64,000 nt of DNA from Fomes fomentarius (taxonomy: Eukaryota; Basidiomycota; Agaricomycetes; Polyporales; Polyporaceae). The stretch covers positions 1 through 64,000 of the forward strand of contig JABYQN010000016.1 of assembly GCA_022606135.1 (NCBI GenBank), read 5' to 3'. A program made the position numbers and the translations under genes. Numbering within the stretch: the first letter of the stretch is position 1; the number at the start of each line of letters is the position of its first letter. A model generated the notes under the pieces. It was given only the letters and a program-made list of their open reading frames with translations. It did not search any database and was not told where the DNA came from. Positions 34,236 through 44,799 of the stretch are shown one piece after another.

Positions 34236-35290
34236 TGCAAACTTTGGGTGACTGTGGCCGCGCGGCGGCTGTCCCGGGCAATCGCGGTCACGTTTCACGC
34301 GTCCTACCGCAAGCGCTCTCCTTACCGAAAAGCCGCGCGGATATTCAGCACGACCTCGCTAGGCTGGCACCAACGCGATTCACTGGGTTTACAAATAGAG
34401 GGAGTACTCAAAGCGCAATGTGAAAGAAAAGCGAGCGGGCGAGGCACCCGGATTCGGAACACTCTCGGACCGTATGGGATGATCGACCCTGCCATTACCG
34501 TAACGCGCACCTTGCAAGAACTCGGTCGCCGACTAGGCAGTCCTGCGACTATGACGCGCAAAGTTCTCAGTGCCAGCCTCCTTAGAGATTGAGACCGGGA
34601 GGCTGACGTCCATCAGAGGGGTATATAGCAGGGCGATGAAATTGAATCCCATCCCATCGTTCTTCTCTCCCCTCCACCATCTCCCCAACCTCGACGTTGA
34701 CTTCGACCCCTCGCCCACTTCAAGTCTCAACCCGACCTTGATTCTTCAAGACACTCCCACAGCGGGTGCCTCTCCACGGATAGTGCGTCCCTCACCAACC
34801 GGCTCTAAGTCTAGCATGCTCATAGTCCGAGGTAGGGGACGGGTCAGGTTATCATCGCCGGCATTCGTAAGGGCAGCGGCGGGGTTTGGACGGTACGTCT
34901 TCCCCTATTTTCAGCATTTCAAGCAGGATACTAACGCATACGATTTTTGAGGTCGAGGAAAGGTAGGTCGTTTACTCTTCTCATGGGGTGATGGCTGACC
35001 GTTGCAGATCCGGCCGTCGGTGCATCAAGGAGTCAAGGTTTCAAGGCGTCAAGACTTCAAGGAAAGGTAGGGCCCAAAAGGTAGGTCTTTCCTTCCCGAG
35101 GAAGGGACTTCGGTCCTGGCGCATACCTCTCCGTGGTCCTCGGGACGAGTACCCGCCTGCACGCCATCCTCGCATCCGAGGTGGTGCGCGGGCGGGGAAA
35201 CCAAAATGCGTTTTTTGTTTTTCACATTCTATTGTGATGCACTGGCATCAAATGTGTAGCACATTTACGTTACCCTCATATACTTCAACT
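34236..35290 (+). repeat. Gene-like repeat unit D (type I promoter)
   Basis: Head-to-tail with C. TATA at 34622-34628 preceded by the inverted-repeat motif. The codon before the first donor is ATA, not ATG, and the donor reads GTGCGT. Only one GTCGAGGAAAG module remains (about 34953), so it is shortened internally. 3' block at 35085-35215. Confidence 0.85.
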
Positions 35291-36485
35291 TAAGCCTTAT
35301 GCTCCAGTCGTCCTCAACGGTCACACCGTCTCAGAATCTCCGAGTCGCCGAAATTTTGCGTGACAGCATCCTCTCTTCGTACCGGAGTGTTCACACAGCG
35401 AATAGACCATCCAAAGTGCAAAAAACCAGTGAGAAGAGTTATTGGCAAGCGAGCGCGAGCATCATGACGTAGCGGTTCAAGCTCAAGACCAAGTCCGATT
35501 CCGGACGACAGTATCACCACGCGACGTGTGTATTCGTATCCTCACGTCCGACAGCGCGAATGCCCAGCACACGCTTACGCACAAGTCATCTACTCCCGGT
35601 CCAACAAGACGGCCCAGTCGCAAGCGGGCGGGAGCCTAACACATCTCGTATGCGGACTGCAAGTCGAAGTTGCCAGCCTCCATAACGATCGAGTCCACTG
35701 GAGGCTGACACCCATTCGGAGGGTATATAACACGCACCAGGAGCTGACCTCCCTCCTCACTGATCTTGTCCCCCTTCCACCATCTCCCCGACCTCGAGCT
35801 CTCCCCACCTCCGACCATCGACCCTCGACGTCAAGATGTTCCGACAAGCTGCCTCTTCTCCTCGACAGCTCGACGGTACGTCCCTCTCCCGACAGATCCT
35901 GGACCAGCATACTAACACACGTGCTTCCCGAGGCCAAGGAAAGGTAAGTCGTTTACTCTTCTCGTGGGGTGATTGCTGACCTTCGCAGATCCGGGAGTCG
36001 GAGTCGGAGTTGGGTTGGGTTGGGTATGGGGCATGGGCTCTCTCCGTGACGGTATGTATTCGTCCTATGATCTCTCGGGATTAGCATACTGATACGCATG
36101 ATTTCAGAGGTCGAGGAAAGGTAGGTCGGTTACTCTTCTCATGGGGTGATGGCTGACCGTTACAGATTCGTCAAGGTGTCAAGGTTTCAAGGCGTCAAGA
36201 CTTCGAGAAAAGGTAGGGCCCCAAAGGTAGGCGTTTCCTTTCCCGAGGGAAGGACTTCGGTCCTGGCGCATACCTCTCCGTGGTCCTCGGGACGAGTACC
36301 CGCTTGCGCACCATCTCGCATCCGAGGTGTTGCGCGAGCGGCGAAACTAAAATGCGTTTTCTTTCTTATCTTTGCTAAAGTTCCTGGGCTGAGATGTGTC
36401 GTAAATTTCAAGTTTTGTTCGTCCTGCATAAATGTAGCCGACTAGTAGTACTGAATACATACGCGGTCGAAGAGAATTCAACGGT
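35290..36485 (+). repeat. Gene-like repeat unit E (type II promoter)
   Basis: Promoter differs from C/D/F but keeps the inverted repeat (arms 35674-35681 and 35700-35707) and TATATAA at 35724-35730. The first exon here begins ATG TTC CGA CAA (about 35835) and ends before a GTACGTCCC donor; the frame can be carried through a GCCAAGGAAAG microexon. Two intron modules with CATACTAACACACG and CATACTGATACGCATG branch regions. 3' block at 36220-36365. Confidence 0.85.
35674..35730 (+). promoter_or_regulatory. Inverted repeat plus TATA box, unit E
   Basis: CAGCCTCC at 35674 and GGAGGCTG at 35700 form an 8-bp perfect inverted repeat with an 18-bp gap, 16 bp upstream of TATATAA at 35724. The same arrangement, with small changes, stands before the TATA box in most of the other units examined, including those with a diverged promoter, so it is probably the binding site of a dimeric regulator. 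Confidence 0.6.
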
Positions 36486-37170
36486 CCGCTTTCAGTGAGG
36501 AGAGTGCGCACAGGCTGTAATAGTCCCTCCCTCGCTCAAGTCCCAGGTAGAGTATGCCCGGTAATGCGTGGAAGCGCTCGCGTCCGCCGGGCTAAAGGTC
36601 AGTATTCACAACTTCCCGTGTCCGTACAAGGAGACGTGACACCATCGTGCGTTGGCTGGCAAGTCAGTGTTGCCTATGAATTGCGCTCTAGGGTCCTGAG
36701 ATTAGTTCGTGCATAGAGCGAAGCTTACAGCCTATTACAGAGCTCCGCAGGACCAAAAAGGCAGACAGGGCTCGTGGGTCGAGCATCAGGGTACAATCTG
36801 TGATGAGCACTTGTTACTCGGGTAGGCGGTCGTCGCAGTCGTCGCAGTCGACGTGCAAGTCTCACTTCTGTGGGCGGCTATTGCGGTCACGTCCTTCCGC
36901 AAGCGCGCGCTCTCCTGACCAAGTCTTGCCCTCCAAAGCCGCGCGGACGTTCAGCACGGCCTCGCTAGGGTAGCAGCAAAAAAGCAATTCAATGGTGAAT
37001 GCATAGAAGGACCACTCAGAGCGCTGCTCGACGAGGATACGAGGGGCCCGGACTCGGCACTCTCGACTGGGCCGTATGGACATCGGCGAGCTGTGCCATT
37101 ACGCACCATTCAAAACACTCGGTCGCCGACTAGGCAGTCCTGCGACTATGACGCGCGAAGTTCTCAGTGC

Positions 37171-37225
37171 CAGCCTCCATGGAAATCGAGCCCGGGAGGC
37201 TGACCTCCACCAGAGGGGTATATAG
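37171..37225 (+). promoter_or_regulatory. Inverted repeat plus TATA box, unit F
   Basis: Perfect arms CAGCCTCC (37171-37178) and GGAGGCTG (37195-37202), then TATATAG at 37219, the same geometry as unit E although the rest of the two promoters has diverged. Confidence 0.6.
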
Positions 37226-37610
37226 CAGGGCGATGAAATCGATTCCCATCCCATCGTTCTTCTCCCCTCCACCATCTCTACGACCTCGACCCTTCCTCCT
37301 CGACCTTGGTCCTTCAAGACGTTCCCACAGTGGGTGCATCTCCACGGGTGCCAGTACGTCCCTTACCTACCAGCTCCAAGTCTAGCATGCTCATACGGCG
37401 CTGTCGGAGGGGTGCGGGTTACCGCTGCAGATTGACGTCGCCGGCATCAGCAAGGGCAGCGGCGGGGTCTCAACGGTACGTCTTCTCCTCTCCGTAGCAT
37501 CCTCAAGCAGGATACTAACGCATACGATTTCCGAGGTTGACAAAGGTAGGTCCTTTACTTTTCTCGTGGGGTGATTGCTGACCTTTGCAGATTCGGGAGG
37601 GAGTTGGAGT

Positions 37611-37639
37611 GGGTTGGGTTGGGTTGGGTTGGGTTGGGT
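37611..37639 (+). repeat. (GGGTT)n short tandem repeat
   Basis: Five to six GGGTT units inside the middle exon of unit F; the other units have one to three. A source of length differences between units. Confidence 0.85.
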
Positions 37640-38682
37640 ATGGGGTATGGGCTCTCTGCGAGACGGTATATATTTCTCCAACCATCTCTCGGGGTTAGCA
37701 TACTGATACGCATGCTTTCAGAGGTCGAGGAAAGGTAGGTCGTTTACTCTTCTCATGGGGTGATGGCTGACAGTTGCAGACTCGGATTCGGCGGTCGGTG
37801 CGTCAAGGAGTCAAGGCTTCAAGACGTCAAGGTTGCAAGACTGCGAGACAAGGTAGGGTCCCAAAGGTAGGCGTTTCCTTTCCCGAGGGAGGGACTTCGG
37901 TCCTGGCGCATACCTCTCCGTGGTCCTCGGGACGAGTACCCGCCTGCGCGCTCTCTCGTATACGAGTTGGTGCGGAGGCGGGGAAACCAAAATGCGCTTT
38001 CTCTGTTATGACTGCTATGCTTCCGCGACGGAGACAATTCATGGATTTGAAACCTTGTCAGTACTGCATGGATGTGACCTAGTGAATACTGAATACATAC
38101 GCGGTCGAAGAGAATCTTCCCCTGATCGTCGCATCTCGTGCCGGAGACGACTGTTATCTGAGAGGTGGGTTTCCGAGTAAACGCCATCAGGTGCTGTGAT
38201 GAGCCATTTGAGATTGAAGTCAAGTTCCAGTCCGATCTCTTCGGGCAGCGTCGATCGACACTAACTAATCTGAGGGGAAAAGACAAAGCGCCGGCGTGCG
38301 ATTGGCTGCCCCACATTTCCCCGCAGAATTCAAGAGGGAAAGGCGATTGCCGAGAAAGGGCTGGCGGAGAGAGGCGGGCTGAAGTTGGAGCACAGGACCT
38401 CACAGGACCTCCCGGGATGCTCCTGTCCAGCTGCGCCCCCTGGGCCCACCTGATATAAACCAGCTCGTCGCTCCATCCACGCCCCTCTTCCTCGTTCTCA
38501 CTCGTCTCTCAGCCTCGTCGTCCCCCTCAACGATCTCGACCTTTCCGTCTCCCTCGGCCTGCGCACTTCGCGGCTGCTCTATCTATTCTTCAAGACAAAC
38601 ACTAGATTCACTTCTGCCTTGCAAGGCGTAGTCTATCTATAACATCTCTAACAACTAGACGGAGACAAGACTGACGACGATC

Positions 38683-39355
38683 ATGGTACGTCTCGATCTG
38701 TCGTTTTTCATCCATTGCTCACTCGTCTTCGCACTTCACCTTGCATGTGTAGCCGGCTCATGAAGATCACCATCGCACCCACGACGAGGCCCATGTTCTG
38801 AGCTTGCGCCTAGCCCTGGGTTCCATCCTCTCACCCGTAAGTCCGCCCCTCTACACCCGCTCCTCCGATCCGCCGCTCCTCCGCGCCCCCGGTGCGTGCC
38901 ATGACGAAGGACGCGCTTGACCATCCACGCAGAAACGCCCCCAGATGACGCGCTCGTCCACAAACTCTGGAACTGCCAGTCCCGCAGTGCATTCCCCGCA
39001 CTCCTCCATCCCGCTCTCCCCGGCCCACTCCAACTCGTCCTCGCACCCCGCCCCACACGCCCACGTCCCGACCTCGCATTCTGCGCCGCCGCATGGCCAC
39101 CATCCGCACCACCTGCACTACCCGCATGGGCATGGCCATTCTCACCTGCACGCCAGCCACCAGCCAATGATGCCCGGCGGGGAGGGCACACATGGATTCG
39201 ACGATTCGCATCCGCACATACCCGACGCTGTCGCAGCTCCGGGCCCTACTACACCTGTGTCGGGCGCTGTGACTCCAAATGGACGCGCACACTTTGTCGA
39301 GACGCTGCAGTCGAAGAAGTGGGGAGATGCACTGGTACACGGCTCGTGGGTGTGA
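38683..39355 (+). CDS. Small His-rich protein at the centre of the repeat array
   Basis: Exons 38683-38685 (ATG only), 38753-38836 and 38933-39355 give 169 residues. The N-terminal AHEDHHRTHDEAHVLSLRLA helix-like part is followed by a Ser/Pro/His-rich middle with runs such as HHPHHLHYPHGHGHSHLH, and an ordered-looking C-terminus HFVETLQSKKWGDALVHGSW. His clusters suggest metal binding, but this is inference; I do not recognise the family. TATA-like TGATATAAAC lies at 38450-38459, about 225 bp upstream of the ATG, with a long pyrimidine-rich leader. The ATG directly before a GTACGTCTC donor mirrors repeat units C and H. Units C-F point at it from the left and G-I from the right. Confidence 0.7.
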
Positions 39356-40040
39356 GCATGTGCGGGGTAGGTTCCCATGGACTTGGGGCTCCGGGCGCGC
39401 TTCCGTTCCCCGCTCTCACCTCATGCCTCTTTATTTCTGTATCTTGTTTTACTAGATCGTCTGGGTTTTGTGATAGAGTCCGAGCTGGAGACGCACGGTC
39501 TCGGGTTATGCTATCGCGTTCAAGATCTCTCCTCATACGTATGTATTACTTATCACTGATCAGTAATCTCCTCGGCCTAGGCTGTAGGACCGCTACAATC
39601 CAGACCGTAACACGTTATCTCCTTACGTTTTGACGACTCGTGGCGCTGTTCGATTTCCGCGTTCAGAGTTCTACTAGACGGGCGCCCGCGCGCCTTTCTC
39701 ATGTGCTGCGTGCTCCATCCAGTACTCCGCATCCGAGACGTTCGGAACCGGGCTTCAACCATCGTCATAACGCTCGCGCTCGCTTGACAATCTATCTCAC
39801 TGGGTCTTTGCACTTGCCGTCATGCTGTTGCAAAACTCGGGTATGAAGAGAGACATGTCACGCAGTAGATCGGTGACTCGGAGTGATGGTGAGTAGTGAA
39901 CAAGGGACGATCGGATCATGCATGTAAGGATCTGAAGGTAACGTACACGTTCTACATGTTCTATGCCACTACGTCATCACATCCAACACCCACAGACAGT
40001 CATCGGCTCTCAACGTGGCCCAACAAGCAGGTAACTAGAT
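39356..40040. other. 3' flank of the His-rich gene
   Basis: No gene seen. Frames here are short and without domains. It ends where unit G begins. Confidence 0.4.
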
Positions 40041-41545
40041 ACAAGACTCAGAGTCAAGAGAATGTGAAACATAAAGCAGAAAGCGCATTTCGGTTTCCCC
40101 GCCTCTGCATCACCTCGTATACGAGATGGCGCGCAGGCGGGTACTCGTCCCGAGGACCACGGAGAGGTATGCGCCAGGACCGAAGTCCCTCCCTCGGGAA
40201 AGGAAAGACCTACCTTTGGGCCCTACCTTTCCTTGAAGTCTTGACGCCTTGAAACCTTGACGCCTTGACGGCCGAATCTGCAAACGTCAGCCATCATCAC
40301 CCCATGAGAAGAGTAAACGACCTACCTTTCCTCGACCTCTGAAATCATGCGTGTTAGCATGCTAATCCGGAGAGATCGTAGGAGGGATACATACCGTCTC
40401 GGAGAGAGCCCATACCCCATACCCAACCCAACCCAACTAACCTCCAACTCCCCTCCCGAATCTGCGAACGTCAGCCATCACCCCACGAGAAGAGTAAACG
40501 ACTTACCTTTCCTCGACCTCGGAAATCGTATGCGTTAGTATGCTGCTCGATGATGCTGAGGAGAGAGGAAGACGTACCGTTGAGACCCCGCCGCTGCCCT
40601 TGCTGATGCCGGCGATGATAACCTACAGCCATATCCCCTACCTCGGAGGCCTATGAGCATGCTAGACTTGGAGCTGGTAGGTGAGGGACGTACTGGCACT
40701 CGTGGAGAGGCACCCGCTGTGGGAACATCAAGGTCGAGGAGGAAGGGTCGAGGTCGGGGAGGTGGAGGGGAGAGGGGAGAGAAGAGCTCGGATGGGATGG
40801 GATTCAATTTCATCGCTCTGCTATATACCCCGCAGCTCTGGTGGACGTCAGCCTCCCGGGCTCGATCTACATGGAGGCTGGCACTGACTACCTTGCACGT
40901 CATAGTCGCAGGACTGCCTAGTCAGTGAAAAGGTGCGTACTAATGGCACTGGTCCGAGATGTCCAAATGGTCGAGTGTTCCGAGTCTGGGGCCCCCCTTC
41001 GCTCGCTATCCTTTCAAAGTGCGCTATAAGTGCTCCCTTTATGTGTCCTAACCAGTAAACTGCTTTGTTGCCAGCTTATCGAGGTCGTGCTGAACGTCCG
41101 CACGGCTTTGGAGGATAGGACTCGGTAAGGAGAGCGAGCGCTTGCGGAAGGACGTGACCGCGATAGCCGCCCAGAGAAGTGAGACACGAAGTTGCACGTC
41201 GACTGCGACGACCGCCTCCCCGAGTAACAGGTACTCATCACAGATTTTACTTTGATGCTTAACACACGAGCTCCCTCTCTGCCTCTTTGGTCTTGCGGAG
41301 CTCTGTAATTGCCTGTATGCTTCGCTCTATGCACGAACTCACCTCAGGCCCCTAGAGCACATTCATAAGCAATACTGACTTGCCAGCCAACGCACTCCTT
41401 TTCAACACAACGGAAACGGGAGGAAGGTGTGAATACTGCCCTTGAGCCCGGCGGACGCGAGCGCTTCCGCGCATTACCCGGGACTTGAGCGAGGGAGGGA
41501 CCATGACAGCCTGTGCCCACTCTCCTCACTAAAAGCTTACCATTG
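40040..41545 (-). repeat. Gene-like repeat unit G (type I promoter)
   Basis: Minus orientation. 3' block at 40070-40220, two intron modules (near 40320 and 40505), TATATAG (minus) at 40821-40827 with inverted-repeat motif at about 40845-40885, and no ATG before the first donor (GCCA|GTACGTCC). The upstream region to 41545 matches that of units F and H. Confidence 0.85.
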
Positions 41546-43140
41546 AAATATCTTCGACCGCGTACGTATTCAGTATTACTAGGTTACATTTGTATTTATT
41601 GAGTACTGACACGGCTTCACATTCACGAAACGTCGCATAGCAAAGATAAAAGAGAAAGCGCATTTTGGTTTCGCCGCCCGCGCACCACGTCGGATGCGAG
41701 ATGGCGCGCAGGCGGGTACTCGTCCCGAGGACCACGGAGAGGTATGCGCCAGGACCGAAGTCCCTTCCTCGGGAAAGGAAAGACCTACCTTTGGGGCCCT
41801 ACCTTGTCTCGCAGTCTTGAAACCTTGACGCACCGACGGCCGGATCTGCAACGGTCAGCCATCACCCCATGAGAAGAGTAAACGACCTACCTTTCCTCGA
41901 CCTCGGAAATCATGCGTGTTAGTATGCTGATCCCGAGAGACGGTAGGAGGAATACATACCGTCACGGAGAGAGCCCATACCCCATACCCAACCCAATCCA
42001 ACGAACTCCAACTCCGGGATCTGCAAAGGTCAGCAATCACCCCATGAGAAGAGTAAACGACCTACCTTTCCTCGACCTCGGAAATCGTATGTGTTAGTAT
42101 GCTGCTCGATGATGCTGAGGAGAGAGGAAGACGTACCGTCGAGACTCCGCCGCTGCCCTTGCTGATCCCGGAGACGATAACCTGCAGCCATAACCCGCAC
42201 CAGTACCTTGGACAGTGCCGTATGAGCATGCTAGACCTAGAGCTGGTAGGTGAGGGACGTACCATCCATGGATAGGCACACGCCGTGGGACGTCTTGAAG
42301 GAACAAGGTCGGGTTGAGGCTTGAAGTGGGCGAGGGGTCGAAGTCAAGGTCGAGGTTGGGGAGATGGTGGAGGGGAGAGAAGAGTGATGGGATGGGATTC
42401 GATTTCATGGCGCTGCTATATCCCCTCTGGTGGACGTCAGCCTCCCGGGATCGGTTTACATGGAGGCTGGCACTGACCACTTTGCGCGTCATAGTCGCAG
42501 GACTGCCTAGTCGGCGACTGAGTCTTCGCAAGGGCAGGGCGATGCCCATACGGTCCGAGAGTGTTCCGAGTCCGGGCCCCTCGCCCACTCGATTTTCTTT
42601 CTCATTGTGCTTGGGGTGCACCCTTTTTCATTGAACCAGTGAGTTGCTTTGGTGCCAGCCTAGCGAGGTCGTGCTGAATATTCGCGTGGCTTTGGAGGGC
42701 AGGATTCGTTACCGGGTAAGGAGAGCGCTTGCGGAAGGACTCGTGAAACGTGACCGCGATTGCCCGGGACAGCGGCCCGGACAGTCACAACTCGACGGCG
42801 ACAACTAACAAGTACTCTCTGCGGATTGTGCCCTGACATTCACCCTACAAATTCCTCTCTGGCTGTTTGGTCTGTCAGAGCTCTGTCACTCAGGCTGGCT
42901 GTATGCGCCTTCGCTCTATGCACGAACTTACCTCTAGAGCACATTCTTAGGCAACATTGACTTGCTGGCCAACGCACCATGTCACGTCTCTTCTCAACAC
43001 AACGGAGACTGGAGGGAATTGTGAATGTTGACCTTCAGCCCGGACGCGAGCACCTCCGCGCATTACCGTCGGACGGGCATACTTTACCTGGGACCGGGAG
43101 GGACCATCACAGGAAGCCTGTGTTGACTCTCTCCTAACTA
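41545..43140 (-). repeat. Gene-like repeat unit H (type I promoter)
   Basis: Best preserved minus unit: 3' block 41645-41800, two copies of the GTCGAGGAAAG microexon (41891-41901 and 42066-42076), promoter with a GATATAG element at 42416-42422, inverted repeat at about 42440-42475, and upstream spacer to 43140. It keeps ATG before the first donor and an open spliced frame (listed as a separate CDS). Confidence 0.88.
41785..42265 (-). CDS. Putative 63-residue spliced reading frame in unit H
   Basis: Minus-strand exons 42265-42263 (ATG), 42181-42137, 42076-42066, 42020-41960, 41901-41891 and 41845-41785 sum to 192 nt and read without a stop to TAG at 41787-41785. The product begins MVIVSGISKGSGGVST, and each of the two 11-nt microexons yields Val-Glu-Glu-Arg, so the protein carries a small internal repeat. 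Every junction is GT-AG and two introns have CATACTAACAC branch sites. No domain or signal peptide is seen. Unit C keeps the ATG but shifts frame; D, F and G lost the ATG. It may be a real small protein, or an accident of a spliced non-coding RNA. Confidence 0.35.
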
Positions 43141-44110
43141 AAAGGTGGCTATTGGAATCTCTTTGACCGCGTATGTATTCAGTACCACTAGTAGGCTACA
43201 TCCATGCATCACTGTCAAAACGTCAAATTCACGAATTGTCTCGGACCAGACATAGAAGAGATACAAAGAGAAAACGCATTTTGGTTTCCCCGCCCGCGCA
43301 CCACGTCGGATGCGAGATGGTGCGCAAGCGGGTACTCGTCCCGAGGACCACGGAGAGGTATGCGTCAGGACCGGAGTCCCTCCCTCGGGAAAGGAAAGAC
43401 CTACCTTTCGGGCCCTACCTTGTCTCGCAGTCTCGAAGCCTTGACGCACCGACGGCCTGATCTGCAACGGTCAGCCATCACCCCACGAGAAGAGTAAACG
43501 ACCTACCTTTCCTCGGCCTCGGGGAGCACGTGTGTTAGTATGCTGCTCCAAGATCTGTCGGGAGAGGGACGTACCGTCGAGCTGTCGAAGAGAAGAGGCA
43601 GCTGTCGCAACATCTTGACTCTTGAGGGTTGAGGGTCGAGGGTGGGAGGTGGGGAGAGCTCGAGGTCGGGGAGAGCTCGAGGTCGGGGAGATGGTTGAAG
43701 GAGGACAAGAGCAGTGAGGAGGGAGGTCAGCTCCTGGTGCGTTTTATATACCCTCAGAATGGGTGTCCGCCTCTGGACTCGATCTTCATGAGGGCTGGCA
43801 AGTCCCTGTCCGAGATGCTCTGGGCCCCTAGTGCCCTCTTGCAGCCGAGCGTGACCGTTCCTTTGGCCGGTCGATGAGTTCTGTGCGAGCATAACGGGGA
43901 CGCGTTCGACATCTGCGCTCTCAGGCGAAGAGAGCGCATGCGGAGGACCGTGACCGCGATTCTGACACTTGCAGTCGCTCCGAGATATTGAGAATGACTC
44001 GGACGTGGACCGCGACTCGACTCGTAACGCTCTCAAGTTTTCTAGACGCAACACCTCTTGGCACCGGATCTCTATGTCATCTTGAATCGCTTAGTTGCAT
44101 GAACCCTCTA
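43140..44110 (-). repeat. Gene-like repeat unit I (type II promoter)
   Basis: Right end of the array. 3' block at 43278-43420, one intron module (about 43500), first exon with ATG TTG CGA CAG (minus, about 43610) very like unit E, a duplicated GAGCTCGAGGTCGGG leader segment (43655-43685), TATATAAAA (minus) at 43742-43750, and the upstream region shared with unit A. Confidence 0.85.
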
Positions 44111-44799
44111 TTGCGTCATCATCATCGGTGCATGGGTCAAGGAACAAGGCACGCAAGAACACCGAGGAGAGACGGTAGGACACATGTGGCATTGACCCAA
44201 GTGAAACTGAAAGCTTTCGCATTTGGCCCAGATTTCCGGAGGGGCGTGATAGGGGAGGCGGATACACCACTCAGACTCGTGAGCGATGAGTGAGCGTTCA
44301 GTGAAAGACCGAGACTTTCTGGAACGCCACGACGCTTCCGTGACGAACCATACAGGGAGTGCAGCTTACATGAAGGCAACGGCGGCCGTTACGCGTGTGG
44401 ATGTTCCCGAAACCAAGTTAAGACATGCAAAGGTCAGATAAATCCAGCTCGGCGATAGAAGCTGCCATGCTTCGCTTTCCATGCTACTTTCTGCAGATAC
44501 GCACCACGAGGTTCAAGACCCCCTTGACTGAGAAGATTGACCGGAGGAAGAGGGAAGCCGCTCGGCAGACGCGAACGATGTTATCGACATTCAAATCAAG
44601 AGCCGGCATACTCCACGGTGGAGGGCCCTTTGGTAGGCCAGGCATGACGTAGACACTGAGACAGCATACCCTTCCCCTCTCCTCGACCAATTGACTTTGA
44701 TTCTGATTTGGCCGAACCGCAAAGCTACGTTCATTTGCGAGTGCTGAGCGCTGAGCACCGAGTACTAGTACTACCACATCTGACCACCGGACCAAGGAG
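44110..44799. other. Intergenic, 3' flank of TS2
   Basis: No gene seen. The last 150 bp are similar to the flank of TS3 (58100-58160: CCAATTGACT), showing that the synthase duplication includes 3' DNA. Confidence 0.4.

Larger units (their letters stand above)
36486..38110 (+). repeat. Gene-like repeat unit F (type I promoter)
   Basis: Last plus-oriented unit before the His-rich gene. TATATAG at 37219-37225. No ATG stands before the first donor (GCCA|GTACGTCC, about 37352). The middle exon contains a (GGGTT)n run. 3' block at 37862-38000; the conserved spacer start GAATACATACGCGGTCGAAGAG lies at about 38090-38112. Confidence 0.85.

Noticed and set aside
37611..37639. (GGGTT)n as an interstitial telomere
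   Set aside because: Fungal telomeres of this group are TTAGGG; the run is short and lies within a unit exon.
31480..44110. Array as a CRISPR, rDNA or centromeric satellite
   Set aside because: Units are over 1 kb, carry TATA boxes and intron signals, occur in both orientations and have no rRNA similarity; CRISPR is not a eukaryotic feature.
31480..44110. Units as LTR retrotransposon, Helitron or TIR transposon
   Set aside because: No reverse transcriptase, integrase, Rep/helicase or transposase frame, and no terminal repeat or target-site duplication that I could define. A non-autonomous element is not excluded.
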